Shown here in pieces: positions 8,581 through 17,240 of a DNA stretch of 64,000 bases. Location of the stretch: the NCBI GenBank assembly GCA_963765785.1, contig CAVXXW010000019.1:62001-126000 (forward strand), in the 5' to 3' direction. The notes under the pieces are model-generated. The model had not been told where the DNA came from, ran no database searches, and saw only the letters and a list, made by a program, of their open reading frames with translations. How positions within the stretch are numbered: the first letter of the stretch is position 1; the number at the start of each line of letters is the position of its first letter. The position numbers and the translations under genes were made by a program. The stretch is from AC-32 sp963765785 (GTDB lineage: Bacteria > Actinomycetota > Thermoleophilia > Gaiellales > Gaiellaceae).

Positions 8581-9678
8581 GTGCCGGCGATTCGCGTGCT
8601 CGACCTCTCGCGCGTGCTCGCGGGGCCGTACTGCACGATGCTGCTCGCCGACCTCGGCGCGGACGTGATCAAGGTCGAGCGGCCGGGCGAGGGGGACGAG
8701 ACCCGCTCCTGGGGCCCGCCGTACGCCGGCGGCGAGTCGGCCTACTTCCTCTCCGTCAACCGCGGCAAGCGGAGCGTCGCGCTCGACCTGGCGCGGCCGG
8801 ACGCTCAGGAGGCGTTGCTGCGGCTCGCGCGCACGGCCGACGTCGTCGTCGAGAACTTCCGGCCGGGCACGGCGGAGCGCCTCGGCGCCGGGTACGAGCA
8901 ACTCGCGCGCGAGCGCCCGAAGCTCGTCTACTGCTCGATCACCGGCTACGGTGACGAACGGCCCGGGTACGACTTCATGGTCCAGGCCGACAGCGGCCTG
9001 ATGGCGGTCACGGGCGAGGTCGACGGAGAGCCGATGAAGGTCGGTGTCGCGGTCGTCGACGTGCTGGCCGCCTACGCGGCGGCGAGCGCGATCTTCGCGG
9101 CGTTGCTCGACGGCGGCGGCCGCCGGATCGAGATCTCGCTCTCAAGCGTGGCCCGGTCGGCGCTCGTCAACCTCGCCCAGAACGCGCTCGTGACGGGCGA
9201 GGAGCCGCGGCGCCGCGGCAACGCCCACGCGAGCATCGTCCCGTACCAGACCTTCGCCGCGGCCGACGCGGCGATCGCCGTCGGCGGCGCGAACGACGGC
9301 CTCTACCGCCGCCTGTGCGCCGCGCTCGAGCGGCCCGAGCTGGCCGACGACCCGCGCTTCGCGACTAACCCCGCACGCGTGGAGCACCGCGACGAGCTGG
9401 TCGCCGAGCTCGGCCGTGTGTTCGCGACGCGTGACGCCGACGAGTGGGTCGAGCGGCTGGGCGCGGCGGGTGTGCCGGTCGCCAAGGTGCGCGGCGTGCT
9501 CGAGGCGCTCGCGGGACACACGTTCACGGTCGACCATCCCGCTGCCGGCCGGCTGCAGCTCGTGCCCTCGCCTCTCGGCGCTGCCACGAGGCCCCCGCCG
9601 CTGCTCGGCGAGCACACCCGCGAGGTGCTCTCCGAGGTTGGGTACGCGGACGACGAGATCGATTCGCTGACGGGCTAG
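8581..9678 (+). CDS. CaiB/BaiF-type CoA-transferase (class III)
   Basis: A 365-residue family III CoA-transferase, moving CoA between carboxylic acids in the cytosol. It begins IRVLDLSRVLAGPYCTMLLADLGADVIKVE, the canonical N-terminus, and has SVNRGKRSVALDL and VVVENFRPG. The likely catalytic aspartate is Asp160 in KVGVAVVDVLA. It is slightly short for the family (about 380-430). Start is GTG. Its 3' end meets the truncated antiporter on the other strand, so the two loci were brought together by rearrangement. The acyl substrate is unknown. Confidence 0.92.
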   Translation: MPAIRVLDLSRVLAGPYCTMLLADLGADVIKVERPGEGDETRSWGPPYAGGESAYFLSVNRGKRSVALDLARPDAQEALLRLARTADVVVENFRPGTAERLGAGYEQLARERPKLVYCSITGYGDERPGYDFMVQADSGLMAVTGEVDGEPMKVGVAVVDVLAAYAAASAIFAALLDGGGRRIEISLSSVARSALVNLAQNALVTGEEPRRRGNAHASIVPYQTFAAADAAIAVGGANDGLYRRLCAALERPELADDPRFATNPARVEHRDELVAELGRVFATRDADEWVERLGAAGVPVAKVRGVLEALAGHTFTVDHPAAGRLQLVPSPLGAATRPPPLLGEHTREVLSEVGYADDEIDSLTG

Positions 9679-10408
9679 ACCCGCCGGCGCCAGCGCGAGA
9701 AGACGTCTTCGAGGTCGGCCGGCGCGGGACGAGCACGAACAGCCGCGCGAACGTTCCGACCGTGCGTGGGATCCGCGCGAACACGTACGTCGCAATGGCG
9801 CCGAGGACGACGCCGACCACTAGGCCGAGCCCGATCTGCCGGACGACCAGTACGACGAGGTTGTCGAGCCCGTAGGAGTGCGGATGCTCGATCCACGCGA
9901 TCAGCCCGAGGGTGAGCGCGATCGCCATCGGGTCGTTGCCGCCGGACTCGGCCTCGAGGGTCCGCGCCAGCCGCCGGCGGATGTGCGTGAAACGCAGGGT
10001 CGCGAACACGGCGGCCGCATCCGTCGACGCGACGACCGCGCCGAGCAGCATCGCCTCGAGCCACGTGAGGTCGAACAGCACGCGGGCGCCGACGCCGGTG
10101 ATCAGCGTCGTCACAGCCACGCCGACTGTGCTCAGCAGCGCGTAGGGAACGGCGACTTCCCTGAGCCGGCGCCAGGAGGTCTGCAGCCCGCCCTCGTAGA
10201 GAATCAGGCCCAGGCCGATCGTCCCGACCCGGCGCGCGAGGACGGCGTTGTCGAAGTCCATCCCGCCGGGACCGTCGGAGCCGAGCAGCATGCCGAGCCC
10301 GAGGAACGCGACGAGTACCGGAAGCCCGGTGCGCGCCGCGACCAGCGCGAGGACGATGCTCGCGGCGAGGACGGCGCCGACGAGCAGGAGGGCGGTGCCG
10401 AGGTTCAC
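9675..10408 (-). pseudogene. K+/H+ (CPA1, NhaP2-like) antiporter, C-terminal half missing
   Basis: The first 225 or so residues match NhaP2/KefB-type cation-proton antiporters: VLVAFLGLGMLLGSDGPGG, LILYEGGLQTSW, the ion-site motif VVASTDAAAVFATL and LEAESGGNDPMAIAL. Homology stops after the eighth helix or so, near FARIPRTVGTF. The frame then runs into low-complexity sequence and antisense to the CoA-transferase with no proper C-terminus. Normal length is 500 residues or more, with the second half of the transport domain and a TrkA-C domain. The GTG start has AGGA seven bases upstream. It cannot be a working transporter unless complemented. Confidence 0.75.
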
Positions 10409-10462
10409 AGTTCCATCCTGACGGGCCCCGGCGCCCGCATCCGGTTCTGGTATGCAGCAGGG

Positions 10463-11869
10463 GTGACCGGGGTCGAGCGACAGGACTACAACGTGACCTT
10501 CACGCTCCTGGCTGTCGCCGCGGTCGCCTATGCGCTGCTGCAGTCGCTCGTCGCGCCGGCGCTGCTGACGATCCAGGAGGACCTGCACACGACCACCACG
10601 GGCGCCGCCTGGATCCTCACCGCCTACCTGCTCAGCGCGTCCGTGATCACGCCGATCGCGGGCCGCCTCGGCGACATGTACGGCAAGAAGCGCGTCATGG
10701 TCACCGTGCTGATCGTGCTGGCGATCGGGACTGCGCTCGCCGGGCTGGCGACGACGATCGGCGTGATGATCGTGGCGCGCGTCATCCAGGGCGCCGGCGG
10801 CGCGGTGTTCCCGCTGTCCTTCGCGATCATCCGCGACGAGTTCCCGCGGCCCCGCGTGCCACACGGGATCGCAATGATCTCCGCGATTCTGGGCATCGGC
10901 GGCGGCCTCGGGATCGTGCTCGCCGGGCCGATCGTCGAGCACCTCACCTACCACTGGCTCTTCTGGTTCCCGCTCATCGCCGTCGTGATCGCGACGATCG
11001 GGATCGTCGTGTTCGTGCCAGAGTCGCCGGTGCGCACGCGCGGCCGGATCGACCCGGTCGGCGCTGTCCTGCTGGCGGCGTGGCTCGTGGCGCTGCTCGT
11101 GCCGATCAGCGAGGGGGCGAACTGGGGCTGGACGTCGCCGAAGACGCTCGGCCTGTTCGCGCTCGCCGCAGCGCTGATCCCGGTCTGGGTCTGGGCGGAG
11201 TCGCGCAGCAGTGCGCCGCTCGTGGACATGCAGATGATGCGGCTGCGGCCGGTGTGGACGACCAACCTGGCCGCGCTCGTGCTCGGCTTCGGCATGTTCG
11301 CGTCGTTCGTGCTGGTGCCCGAGTTCGTCGAGTTGCCGGCCTCGGACGGCTTCGGCTTCGGCGCGTCGGTGACGCAGGCCGGCATCTTCATGCTGCCGGC
11401 GACGATCGGGATGCTGATCGGCGGCCCGATCTCGGGCCGGCTGTCGAGCACCGTCGGCTCCCGCGTGCCGCTGATGCTCGGCGCGCTCATCTCGTGTGCC
11501 GGGTTCGTGCTGCTGACGCTGGCCCACGACCAGCGCTGGGAGATCTACTTCGCGTTGCTGCTGATGGGCATCGGGATCGGCTTCGCGTTCGCGTCGATGG
11601 CGAACCTGATCGTCGAGTCGGTGTCGGCGCGCCAGACCGGCGTCGCGACCGGGATGAACACGATCGTCCGCTCGATCGGCGGCGCGATCGGCAGCCAGGT
11701 CTCCGCCGGGATCGTGACCGCGACCCTCGTCGCGGGCCGACCGACCGAGCGCGGCTTCACGCTCGCCTTCGCCGTTGCCGCGGGGGCGCTGGCGCTCGGC
11801 TTCGTCGTCGCGCTGTACGTGCCGGCGCCGGCCGAGGCGCACGACGAGGCGGTCGCCGAGGCCGCGTGA
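10463..11869 (+). CDS. MFS transporter, DHA2-like
   Basis: A 468-residue multi-span exporter. The first helix ends at LVAPALLTIQEDLHTTTTGAAW and is followed by motif A, AGRLGDMYGKKR; GIGGGLGIVLAG serves as motif C. The GTG at 10463 is tentative (GTG at 10493 also fits). Its stop overlaps the next MFS gene's GTG (GTGA), so two exporters are made from one mRNA. It is divergent from the broken antiporter. The partner gene belongs to a different MFS subgroup, so this is not a recent tandem duplication. Confidence 0.88.
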   Translation: MTGVERQDYNVTFTLLAVAAVAYALLQSLVAPALLTIQEDLHTTTTGAAWILTAYLLSASVITPIAGRLGDMYGKKRVMVTVLIVLAIGTALAGLATTIGVMIVARVIQGAGGAVFPLSFAIIRDEFPRPRVPHGIAMISAILGIGGGLGIVLAGPIVEHLTYHWLFWFPLIAVVIATIGIVVFVPESPVRTRGRIDPVGAVLLAAWLVALLVPISEGANWGWTSPKTLGLFALAAALIPVWVWAESRSSAPLVDMQMMRLRPVWTTNLAALVLGFGMFASFVLVPEFVELPASDGFGFGASVTQAGIFMLPATIGMLIGGPISGRLSSTVGSRVPLMLGALISCAGFVLLTLAHDQRWEIYFALLLMGIGIGFAFASMANLIVESVSARQTGVATGMNTIVRSIGGAIGSQVSAGIVTATLVAGRPTERGFTLAFAVAAGALALGFVVALYVPAPAEAHDEAVAEAA

Positions 11870-13812
11870 CCGAGCAGCCGCAGCAGCAGCGCGTTCGCCT
11901 GATCTTCGGCGCGCTGCTCTTGGTGCTGCTGCTCGCGTCGCTCGACCAGACGATCGTCGCGACCGCGCTGCCGACGATCGTCGGCGACCTCGGCGGGCTG
12001 CAGCACCTCTCGTGGGTCGTCACCGCGTACCTGCTCGCCTCGACGATCTCGGGGCCGCTGTACGGCAAGCTCGGCGACCTCTACGGCCGCAAGAAGCTGC
12101 TGCAGGCCGCGATCGTCATCTTCCTGATCGGCTCGGCGCTGTGCGGCATCAGCCAGAACATGAGCGAGCTGATCGCCTTCCGCGCGCTGCAGGGGCTCGG
12201 CGGCGGCGGCCTGATGGTGACGACCATCGCGGTCGTCGGCGACATCATCCCGCCACGCGAGCGGGGGAGGTACCAGGGCTTCTTCGGCGGGGTCTTCGGC
12301 GTCTCGACCGTGATCGGGCCGCTGCTCGGCGGCTTCTTCGTCGACCACCTCTCGTGGCGCTGGATCTTCTACGTGAACGTGCCGATCGGCCTCGCCGCGC
12401 TCGGGGTGATCGGCGTCGCCTTCCACGCGCGGCAGGCGACCGCCCGGGCCAAGGTCGACTACCTCGGCGCTGCCGTTCTCGCAGGCGCGCTCTCCTCGAT
12501 CGTCCTCTTCACGAGCCTCGGCGGGACGACCTACGCGTGGCGCTCGTCCGAGATTCTCGCGCTGATCGTCATCGCCGTGGTGCTGACGGTTGCCTTCCCG
12601 TTCGTCGAGCTTCGCGCGGCCGAGCCGATCCTCCCGCTCGAGCTCTTCCGCAACCGGGTGTTCACGGTCACGAGCGCGGTCGGCTTCATCGTCGGCCTCG
12701 CGCTCTTCGGCTCGGTCACGTACCTGCCGCTCTTCCTGCAGGTGGTGAAGGGCGACAGCCCGACCCAGTCCGGGCTGCTGCTCACGCCGCTGATGGCCGG
12801 CGTGCTCGTGACCTCGATCCTGAGCGGCCAGCTGATCACCCGCTACGGGCGCTACCGTCCGTTCCCGATCGCCGGGACGGCGATCGCCACCGTCGGCCTC
12901 TACCTGCTCTCTCGGCTCTCGGTGACCACGCCGACCTGGGTCACGGCGCTCTACATGCTGGTCGTCGGGCTCGGTCTCGGGATGGTGATGCAGGTGCTGG
13001 TGCTCGCGGCGCAGAACGCCGTCGACTACCGGCTGCTCGGCGTGGCGACCTCCGGCTCGACGCTTTTCCGCCAGATCGGCGGCTCGGTCGGCGTCTCGCT
13101 CTTCGGCGCGATCTTCGCCAACCGCCTCGCGCACGAGCTGGCCGCGAGGCTGCCGGGCGGGGTTCGGCTGCCGCCCGCCGCTAACCCGGCGGCGGTGAAG
13201 CGGCTGCCCGCGGTGGTGCACGCACCGTACGTCGCCGCGTTCTCCGCCGCGCTGACGCCGGTCTTCCTCGCCGCCGCGGGGATCATGTTCGTGGCGTTCC
13301 TGCTCACGTGGCTGCTCCGGGAGGTGCCGCTCAAGGCCTCGGCTGCCGAGGGGATCGGCGAGACGTTCGCCTCGCCGCGGGAGGACAGCTCGGAGCGCGA
13401 GCTCGAGCGGATCGTCAGCTCGCTCGTGCGCGGCGACGAGCGGACTCGCGTCTACCGGCGCGCGATCGCGCGTTCCGGCGTCGAGGCGACGCCACCGCAG
13501 GCCTGGGTGCTCGGTCGGCTGAACGCCCGCGAGCCGATCTCGCCCGCCGCCCTCGCCGGCGCTCTGGACGTCGCGTTCGAGCGGCTCGAGACGATTCTCC
13601 GCGAGCTCGAGCGCCGCGGTTTCGTCGAGGCGGCCGCGGCGGGAACGGTCTGCCTGAGCGGGGAGGGCCACGTCGTCTACGCGCGCCTGGTCGAGGCCGG
13701 CCGGGTCGAGCTCGCCGCGCTCGTGCCGCAGCCCGACCGCGACGGAGAGGCGGCGCCGGTGCTGCGGCGGCTGGCAGAGTCCCTGGTCGCAGACATGCCA
13801 GAGAGCTCGTGA
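11866..13812 (+). CDS. EmrB/QacA-type MFS exporter fused to a C-terminal MarR-like domain
   Basis: A 648-residue protein. Residues 1-480 form a 14-helix DHA2 exporter (SLDQTIVATALPTIVGDLGG, motif A GKLGDLYGRKK). After a short linker, about residues 500-648 form a soluble winged-helix-like domain: TPPQAWVLGRLN, ISPAALAGALDVAFERLETILRELERRGFVE, then a short wing and helix, as in MarR. The exporter part is a close paralogue of the protein at 59556, which lacks the extra domain. The domain would face the cytoplasm and may sense substrate or gate transport; DNA binding from the membrane is also possible. GTG start overlaps the preceding stop. Confidence 0.9.
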   Translation: MTEQPQQQRVRLIFGALLLVLLLASLDQTIVATALPTIVGDLGGLQHLSWVVTAYLLASTISGPLYGKLGDLYGRKKLLQAAIVIFLIGSALCGISQNMSELIAFRALQGLGGGGLMVTTIAVVGDIIPPRERGRYQGFFGGVFGVSTVIGPLLGGFFVDHLSWRWIFYVNVPIGLAALGVIGVAFHARQATARAKVDYLGAAVLAGALSSIVLFTSLGGTTYAWRSSEILALIVIAVVLTVAFPFVELRAAEPILPLELFRNRVFTVTSAVGFIVGLALFGSVTYLPLFLQVVKGDSPTQSGLLLTPLMAGVLVTSILSGQLITRYGRYRPFPIAGTAIATVGLYLLSRLSVTTPTWVTALYMLVVGLGLGMVMQVLVLAAQNAVDYRLLGVATSGSTLFRQIGGSVGVSLFGAIFANRLAHELAARLPGGVRLPPAANPAAVKRLPAVVHAPYVAAFSAALTPVFLAAAGIMFVAFLLTWLLREVPLKASAAEGIGETFASPREDSSERELERIVSSLVRGDERTRVYRRAIARSGVEATPPQAWVLGRLNAREPISPAALAGALDVAFERLETILRELERRGFVEAAAAGTVCLSGEGHVVYARLVEAGRVELAALVPQPDRDGEAAPVLRRLAESLVADMPESS

Positions 13813-13931
13813 GCACCGTCATCCGCTGGTACGGCCAATCTGCCTTCCTGGTCGAGGGCGTGTGCTTCTCGGTCTGCGGGCTTCGCCTCTGCCAACTCGG
13901 CGACCTCTGGCAGGCGGCCGAGCGGCACTAG
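13809..13931 (+). pseudogene. Collapsed metallo-beta-lactamase-fold hydrolase remnant
   Basis: A 40-codon frame whose GTG overlaps the stop of the MFS-MarR gene. The first 16 residues (STVIRWYGQSAFLVEG) match the N-terminus of the UPF0173-like MBL-fold hydrolases. The next part, VCGLRLCQLGDLWQ, resembles an internal strand of the same family (normally GLRVCHLGDLG). About 80 intervening residues, including the HXHXDH zinc site, are missing, as is the C-terminus. Reading frame has survived, so a 40-residue peptide could still be made. Confidence 0.55.
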
Positions 13932-13935
13932 GACA

Positions 13936-13966
13936 CCGGCGGCGAGGCGGGCCGCCCCGCCGCCGG
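13936..13966. terminator. GC-rich hairpin between convergent genes
   Basis: CCGGCGGCG (13936-13944) pairs perfectly with CGCCGCCGG (13958-13966), with further G/C pairing inside. It separates the plus-strand MFS unit from the minus-strand tautomerase gene. There is no T-run, so bidirectional termination is inferred from position. Confidence 0.5.
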
Positions 13967-13980
13967 GTGGAGGCAGATCT

Positions 13981-14205
13981 CTACGCCGGGACGCCGGCCC
14001 GGATGGCCTTGACGTCCGCGGTCGTGACGGGGTTGCCGCCCATGCCCCAGTCGCCGCTCGCAACCTCCTCGAGCGTGACCCAGGTCACGCCGCGCATGCT
14101 TTCGCCCTCGATCTCGACCATCGCGTCGGTGAGGCGCTCGATGATCTGGTGCTTCTCCTCCGGCGAGAAGACCCCGTCGATCAGCTTGACGTTGATGAGT
14201 GGCAC
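13981..14205 (-). CDS. 4-oxalocrotonate tautomerase-family protein
   Basis: A 74-residue tautomerase-superfamily protein. After Met removal the N-terminal residue is Pro1 (MPLINVKLIDGVFS), the catalytic base of the family. EEKHQIIERLTDAMVEIEGESM and the VTWVTLEEV strand complete the beta-alpha-beta unit. GAAGGAGGAAGCAG gives a strong ribosome site. It is somewhat longer than classical 4-OT (62 residues). Substrate unknown. Confidence 0.9.
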   Translation of the reverse strand: MPLINVKLIDGVFSPEEKHQIIERLTDAMVEIEGESMRGVTWVTLEEVASGDWGMGGNPVTTADVKAIRAGVPA

Positions 14206-14267
14206 TGCTTCCTCCTTCGTCGCTTGCCTGACGAGTCTCGTCCGGAAGGGGTGCGCCGCGCATCGAG

Positions 14268-14310
14268 CGACCGGGCCATCTTCGGTCTGTCGCGGAAGAT
14301 GGCCCGGTCG
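14268..14310 (-). terminator. Strong terminator of the LuxR-TPR gene
   Basis: A perfect 16-bp stem (14268-14283 with 14295-14310) around an 11-nt loop, 7 bp beyond the LuxR gene stop on the minus strand. It also shields the tautomerase gene from read-through. Confidence 0.75.
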
Positions 14311-14316
14311 GGCAGG

Positions 14317-15927
14317 TCAGACCAGGCCGTCGCGTGTGGCGCGCGCCGCCGCCGCGGCGCGGGTCGGCTCGCCGAGCTTGCGCAGGATGTTCGCGACGTG
14401 GCGGTGGACGGTGTGCTCGCTGACGACGAGCCGCTCGGCGATCTCGCGGTTGCTTTGGCCTGCCGCGACGAGCGCGATCACCTCGAGCTCCCGGCGTGTG
14501 AGCGGTCCGTCCGCCTGCGGCCGCGCGAAGAGGCCGTCGGCAGCGGCCGCGTCGTGCTCGGCGCAGAGCTCCTCGAATGCGGCGCGTGCTTCCGCGGCCT
14601 CAGCGGCGGCGGCGTCGCGCTCGCCGAGCGCCCGGAGCGTTCGCGCGAGGTCGAGCCGGGAGTGGGCGCGCTCGTACGGAGCGGGAGCGTGGCCGTAGAG
14701 GTCGACCGCGTCCTCGAACCGAAGCTTCGCGTCCTCGCGCCGGCCCTCCGCGAGCGCGACGATCCCCGCCGCTCGCGCGGACGCGGCGCGCGCGCCGGTG
14801 GTGCCGACGACACCGGCCACGCCTTCGAGCTCCTGCGCCGCCCTTGCCGCGACGCCGAGCTCACCGGCCGCCGCCGCCGCACGTGCGAGCAGGAGCAGGA
14901 CATCGACCCGCGACAGGCGCCGCTGCTCGTCCGTCGAGCGCTCGAGCCGCTGTGCCAGCGCGAGCGCGCCGCCGGTGTCGTCCTCGCAGAGCGCCAGCTC
15001 GACCGCGCCGATCCGCGAGATCGAGTTCAGCTCCGACTGAGCGAACAGCGACCGCGCCTCGTCGAGGCGGCCCTGCCGCCGCCGCAGCTCGCCGAGCCGC
15101 GCGATCCCGTCGACGAGGGCCGCGCGCCGGCCGCGGCCGAGCACGTCGATCGCCGCGGTCAGCTCCCGCTCGGCCTCGTCCCACGTCCCCTGCTGGAGCA
15201 GCACCGACGCGTACTGCGTGCGGCACACGTTGAAGAGCGTGCGCAGCTCCCACCGCTGCGCGAACTCCTTCACCTCGTCGCACCACTGCGTCGCGCGCTC
15301 GACGTCGCCGACCCGCTCGCAGGCGGCGATCAGGTTGCAGCAGACCTTCGAGATCCACATCAGGTCGCCGACTTCGCCGGCCGTGGCCGCGGCAGCCGAC
15401 TCGTCGAGCCTCCGCATGCCTTCGCCGATCTCGCCCGCCTGGACGAGCGCGAGCCCCTCGAGCGAGCGCCCGGCGACCTGCACGTCCTCGCTGTCCACCT
15501 GCTCGCCGAGCTCGACCGCCCGGCGTGCCGCCTCACGAGCGGCTTCGGGCGTGCCGGTCTGCAGCGCGACCTCGGCTTCTCGGACGGCGAGCCAGCCGTG
15601 CTCGGCCGAGACAGGCTCGTTCGCGAGCAGCCGTCGAGCGCGCTCGAGCCAACCCTGCGCGACGGCCGCGCGGCCGCCGAAGAGGAGCGAGTCCCACGCG
15701 AGCGCGGAGGCGACGCGCGCCGCGCCGAGCGGGTCGCCTGCCTCGCGGTAGAGGCGGAACGCGCGCTCGCGGGCGCCGAGCGTCGCGTCGGCGTCGTCGA
15801 GCCACCAGTTCGCGAGGCCGACCCCCTCCAGCGCCTCGGGATCGTCCTCGCCGCCCCGGAAGTGCTCGAGCGCCTCCTCCCACCGGCCGGCAGCGAGCGC
15901 CTGCCAGCCGGCTGCAACGTCCGTCAT
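14317..15927 (-). CDS. LuxR-family regulator with TPR-like N-terminal region
   Basis: A 536-residue protein. Residues 1-450 are alanine-rich paired helices typical of TPR/MalT-like repeats (GWQALAAGRWEEALEHFRGG is the first). The last 65 residues are a LuxR HTH: LTRRELEVIALVAAGQSNREIA, then VSEHTVHRHVANILRKLGEP. No Walker A motif is present, so unlike MalT/LAL regulators it has no ATPase. The ATG at 15927 is chosen at the first repeat; a longer frame upstream has no homology. The targets are unknown, the nearest candidate being the CoA-binding gene upstream. Confidence 0.85.
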   Translation of the reverse strand: MTDVAAGWQALAAGRWEEALEHFRGGEDDPEALEGVGLANWWLDDADATLGARERAFRLYREAGDPLGAARVASALAWDSLLFGGRAAVAQGWLERARRLLANEPVSAEHGWLAVREAEVALQTGTPEAAREAARRAVELGEQVDSEDVQVAGRSLEGLALVQAGEIGEGMRRLDESAAAATAGEVGDLMWISKVCCNLIAACERVGDVERATQWCDEVKEFAQRWELRTLFNVCRTQYASVLLQQGTWDEAERELTAAIDVLGRGRRAALVDGIARLGELRRRQGRLDEARSLFAQSELNSISRIGAVELALCEDDTGGALALAQRLERSTDEQRRLSRVDVLLLLARAAAAAGELGVAARAAQELEGVAGVVGTTGARAASARAAGIVALAEGRREDAKLRFEDAVDLYGHAPAPYERAHSRLDLARTLRALGERDAAAAEAAEARAAFEELCAEHDAAAADGLFARPQADGPLTRRELEVIALVAAGQSNREIAERLVVSEHTVHRHVANILRKLGEPTRAAAAARATRDGLV

Positions 15928-15971
15928 CCGCGCAGTATCTCGCCCTCGGCGGGCTGCCGAGAGCCGACGGC

Positions 15972-16442
15972 TCACACCTCCTTGGGCACGTGCCCGGCGA
16001 AGACGTGCCGCATCACCTTGTGGCCGAGGTCGGCCGTCGGGGCGAACATCAGCGGGCAGCCCCCGTCGATCACCGTGATGCCGTGGCTCCGGCCGAAGTC
16101 GGTCGCGGCCTCGGACACGCTGCCCGCGCCCGGCCCTCGGTGCAGCCAGACCTGCGTGATGCCGAGCTCGGCGCACTCGTGCATCGTCTCCTCGGCGATC
16201 TCCGGCCGCGTGCCGATCACGACCGCCTGCACTCCGCCCGGGATCGACTTCAGGTCCGCGTACGCGCGGTCGCCTTCGACCTCCTGCGCGTTCGGGTTGA
16301 CGGCGAAGACCCGGTAGCCGCGGTCGCGCAAACGCCGGTAGACGTTGTTGCTCCCGTGGGTCTTGGGCGTACGCGACACGCCCGTGACGGCCACGCGCTC
16401 GTTGGACAGGAATGCCGTCGCGGCGTCCTTCACGCTCGTCAT
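15972..16442 (-). CDS. CoA-binding domain protein (COG1832)
   Basis: A 156-residue Rossmann-fold protein of the YccU/COG1832 type. The N-terminus VAVTGVSRTPKTHGSNNVYRRL binds the nucleotide; VFAVNPNAQEVEG, VVIGTRPEIAEE and QVWLHRGPG follow in the family order. GGGAGGAG precedes the ATG. The domain resembles the CoA-binding part of succinyl-CoA synthetase and acetyl-CoA synthetase, without a catalytic part. Physiological role unknown. Confidence 0.88.
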   Translation of the reverse strand: MTSVKDAATAFLSNERVAVTGVSRTPKTHGSNNVYRRLRDRGYRVFAVNPNAQEVEGDRAYADLKSIPGGVQAVVIGTRPEIAEETMHECAELGITQVWLHRGPGAGSVSEAATDFGRSHGITVIDGGCPLMFAPTADLGHKVMRHVFAGHVPKEV

Positions 16443-16566
16443 GGGCTCCTCCCTTGTCGGTGCACGGCCAGCTTCGTCCGCCCGGCGAGCCGGCGAATCG
16501 GAACTTCTCCGCATCGGTGGTTCCTGGAACTCCGTATCTCGAGCGGCGTACGCTTCGGATGCCGGC

Positions 16567-16708
16567 ATGAACACGAAGAACATGGTCGAGCTGCCGGGCG
16601 GGACGTTCCGCATGCTGCCGGCGCTACCGGCCCGCCGCGCGGCAGGCAGAAACGGTCGACTCGACCACCTGCCACATCGGCTTTCGCTACGTCATCCGGG
16701 CCGGGTGA
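16567..16708 (+). pseudogene. Formylglycine-generating enzyme (SUMF1-like) collapsed to its two ends
   Basis: MVELPGGTFRM at the start is the opening strand of formylglycine-generating enzymes. About 25 codons later, in another frame, ETVDSTTCHIGFRYVIRAG then TGA matches their extreme C-terminus (the HIGFR segment). The roughly 250 central residues, with the active-site cysteines, are gone, and the two parts are out of frame. It sits directly before a similarly collapsed sulfatase, its expected client. The identification rests on short ends, strengthened by that neighbour. Confidence 0.6.
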
Positions 16709-16771
16709 TGCGGCCGCAGGAACGCGGGTGCAGCGTACTCACCTCGTAGTTCGCAATGTGAGGAGCACGCC

Positions 16772-17233
16772 GTGAGCAAGCGGTTCAGCGGCACGATCGA
16801 GGTCGACATCCGCGACTCGCAAGCGGACTGGGAGCCGTACCTCCAACCGGTCGCGCCCCCCGGGTCGCCGAACGTCCTCTACATCGTCCTCGACGACGTC
16901 GGCTTCTCGGCGATGGAGCCGTGGGGCGGCCTGATCGAGACGCCGAACATCAACCGGCTCGCCGAGAATGGCCTCACCTACACGAACTGGCACACGACAG
17001 CGCTGTTCTCGCCGACGCGTTCCGCCCTGCTCACCGGTCGTAACCACACCACGAACGGCATGGCCTGCATCGCCGAGGCGACCACCGGCTTCTCGAACGG
17101 CAACGGCCATATCCCGTGCCAGCGCCCATACGCGTTCACGGGCGGGACGATCAAGGAGGCGGTCGTCGACCTGTCCGGCGAGGAATACGTCGACCTCGAG
17201 CGCGAGCCGCTCGCGATGATGAAGCGCGAATAA
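16772..17233 (+). pseudogene. Arylsulfatase, internally deleted and lacking the formylglycine cysteine
   Basis: Residues 1-117 match the N-terminus of large actinobacterial arylsulfatases: NVLYIVLDDVGFS carries the metal-binding Asp pair, and LLTGRNHTTNGM follows the active-site loop. Residues 118-153 match the extreme C-terminus (FTGGTIKEAVVD, EEYVDLEREPLAMMKRE). Around 600 residues between are missing, yet the frame is intact. The modification motif C-X-P-T-R reads F-S-P-T-R (Phe79), so the cysteine that becomes formylglycine is lost. GTG start. It cannot be an active sulfatase, though a short protein could still be expressed. Confidence 0.85.
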
Positions 17234-17240
17234 CGCCGGC

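Noticed and set aside
9524..11842. Very long minus-strand open frame opposite the MFS genes and CoA-transferase
   Set aside because: Its Arg/Asp/His-rich sequence is a high-GC antisense artefact; only the part up to 10408 encodes a real protein family.
16345..16749. 134-codon plus-strand frame spanning the formylglycine enzyme remnant
   Set aside because: Its upstream part is antisense to the CoA-binding gene; only 16567-16708 carries family similarity.
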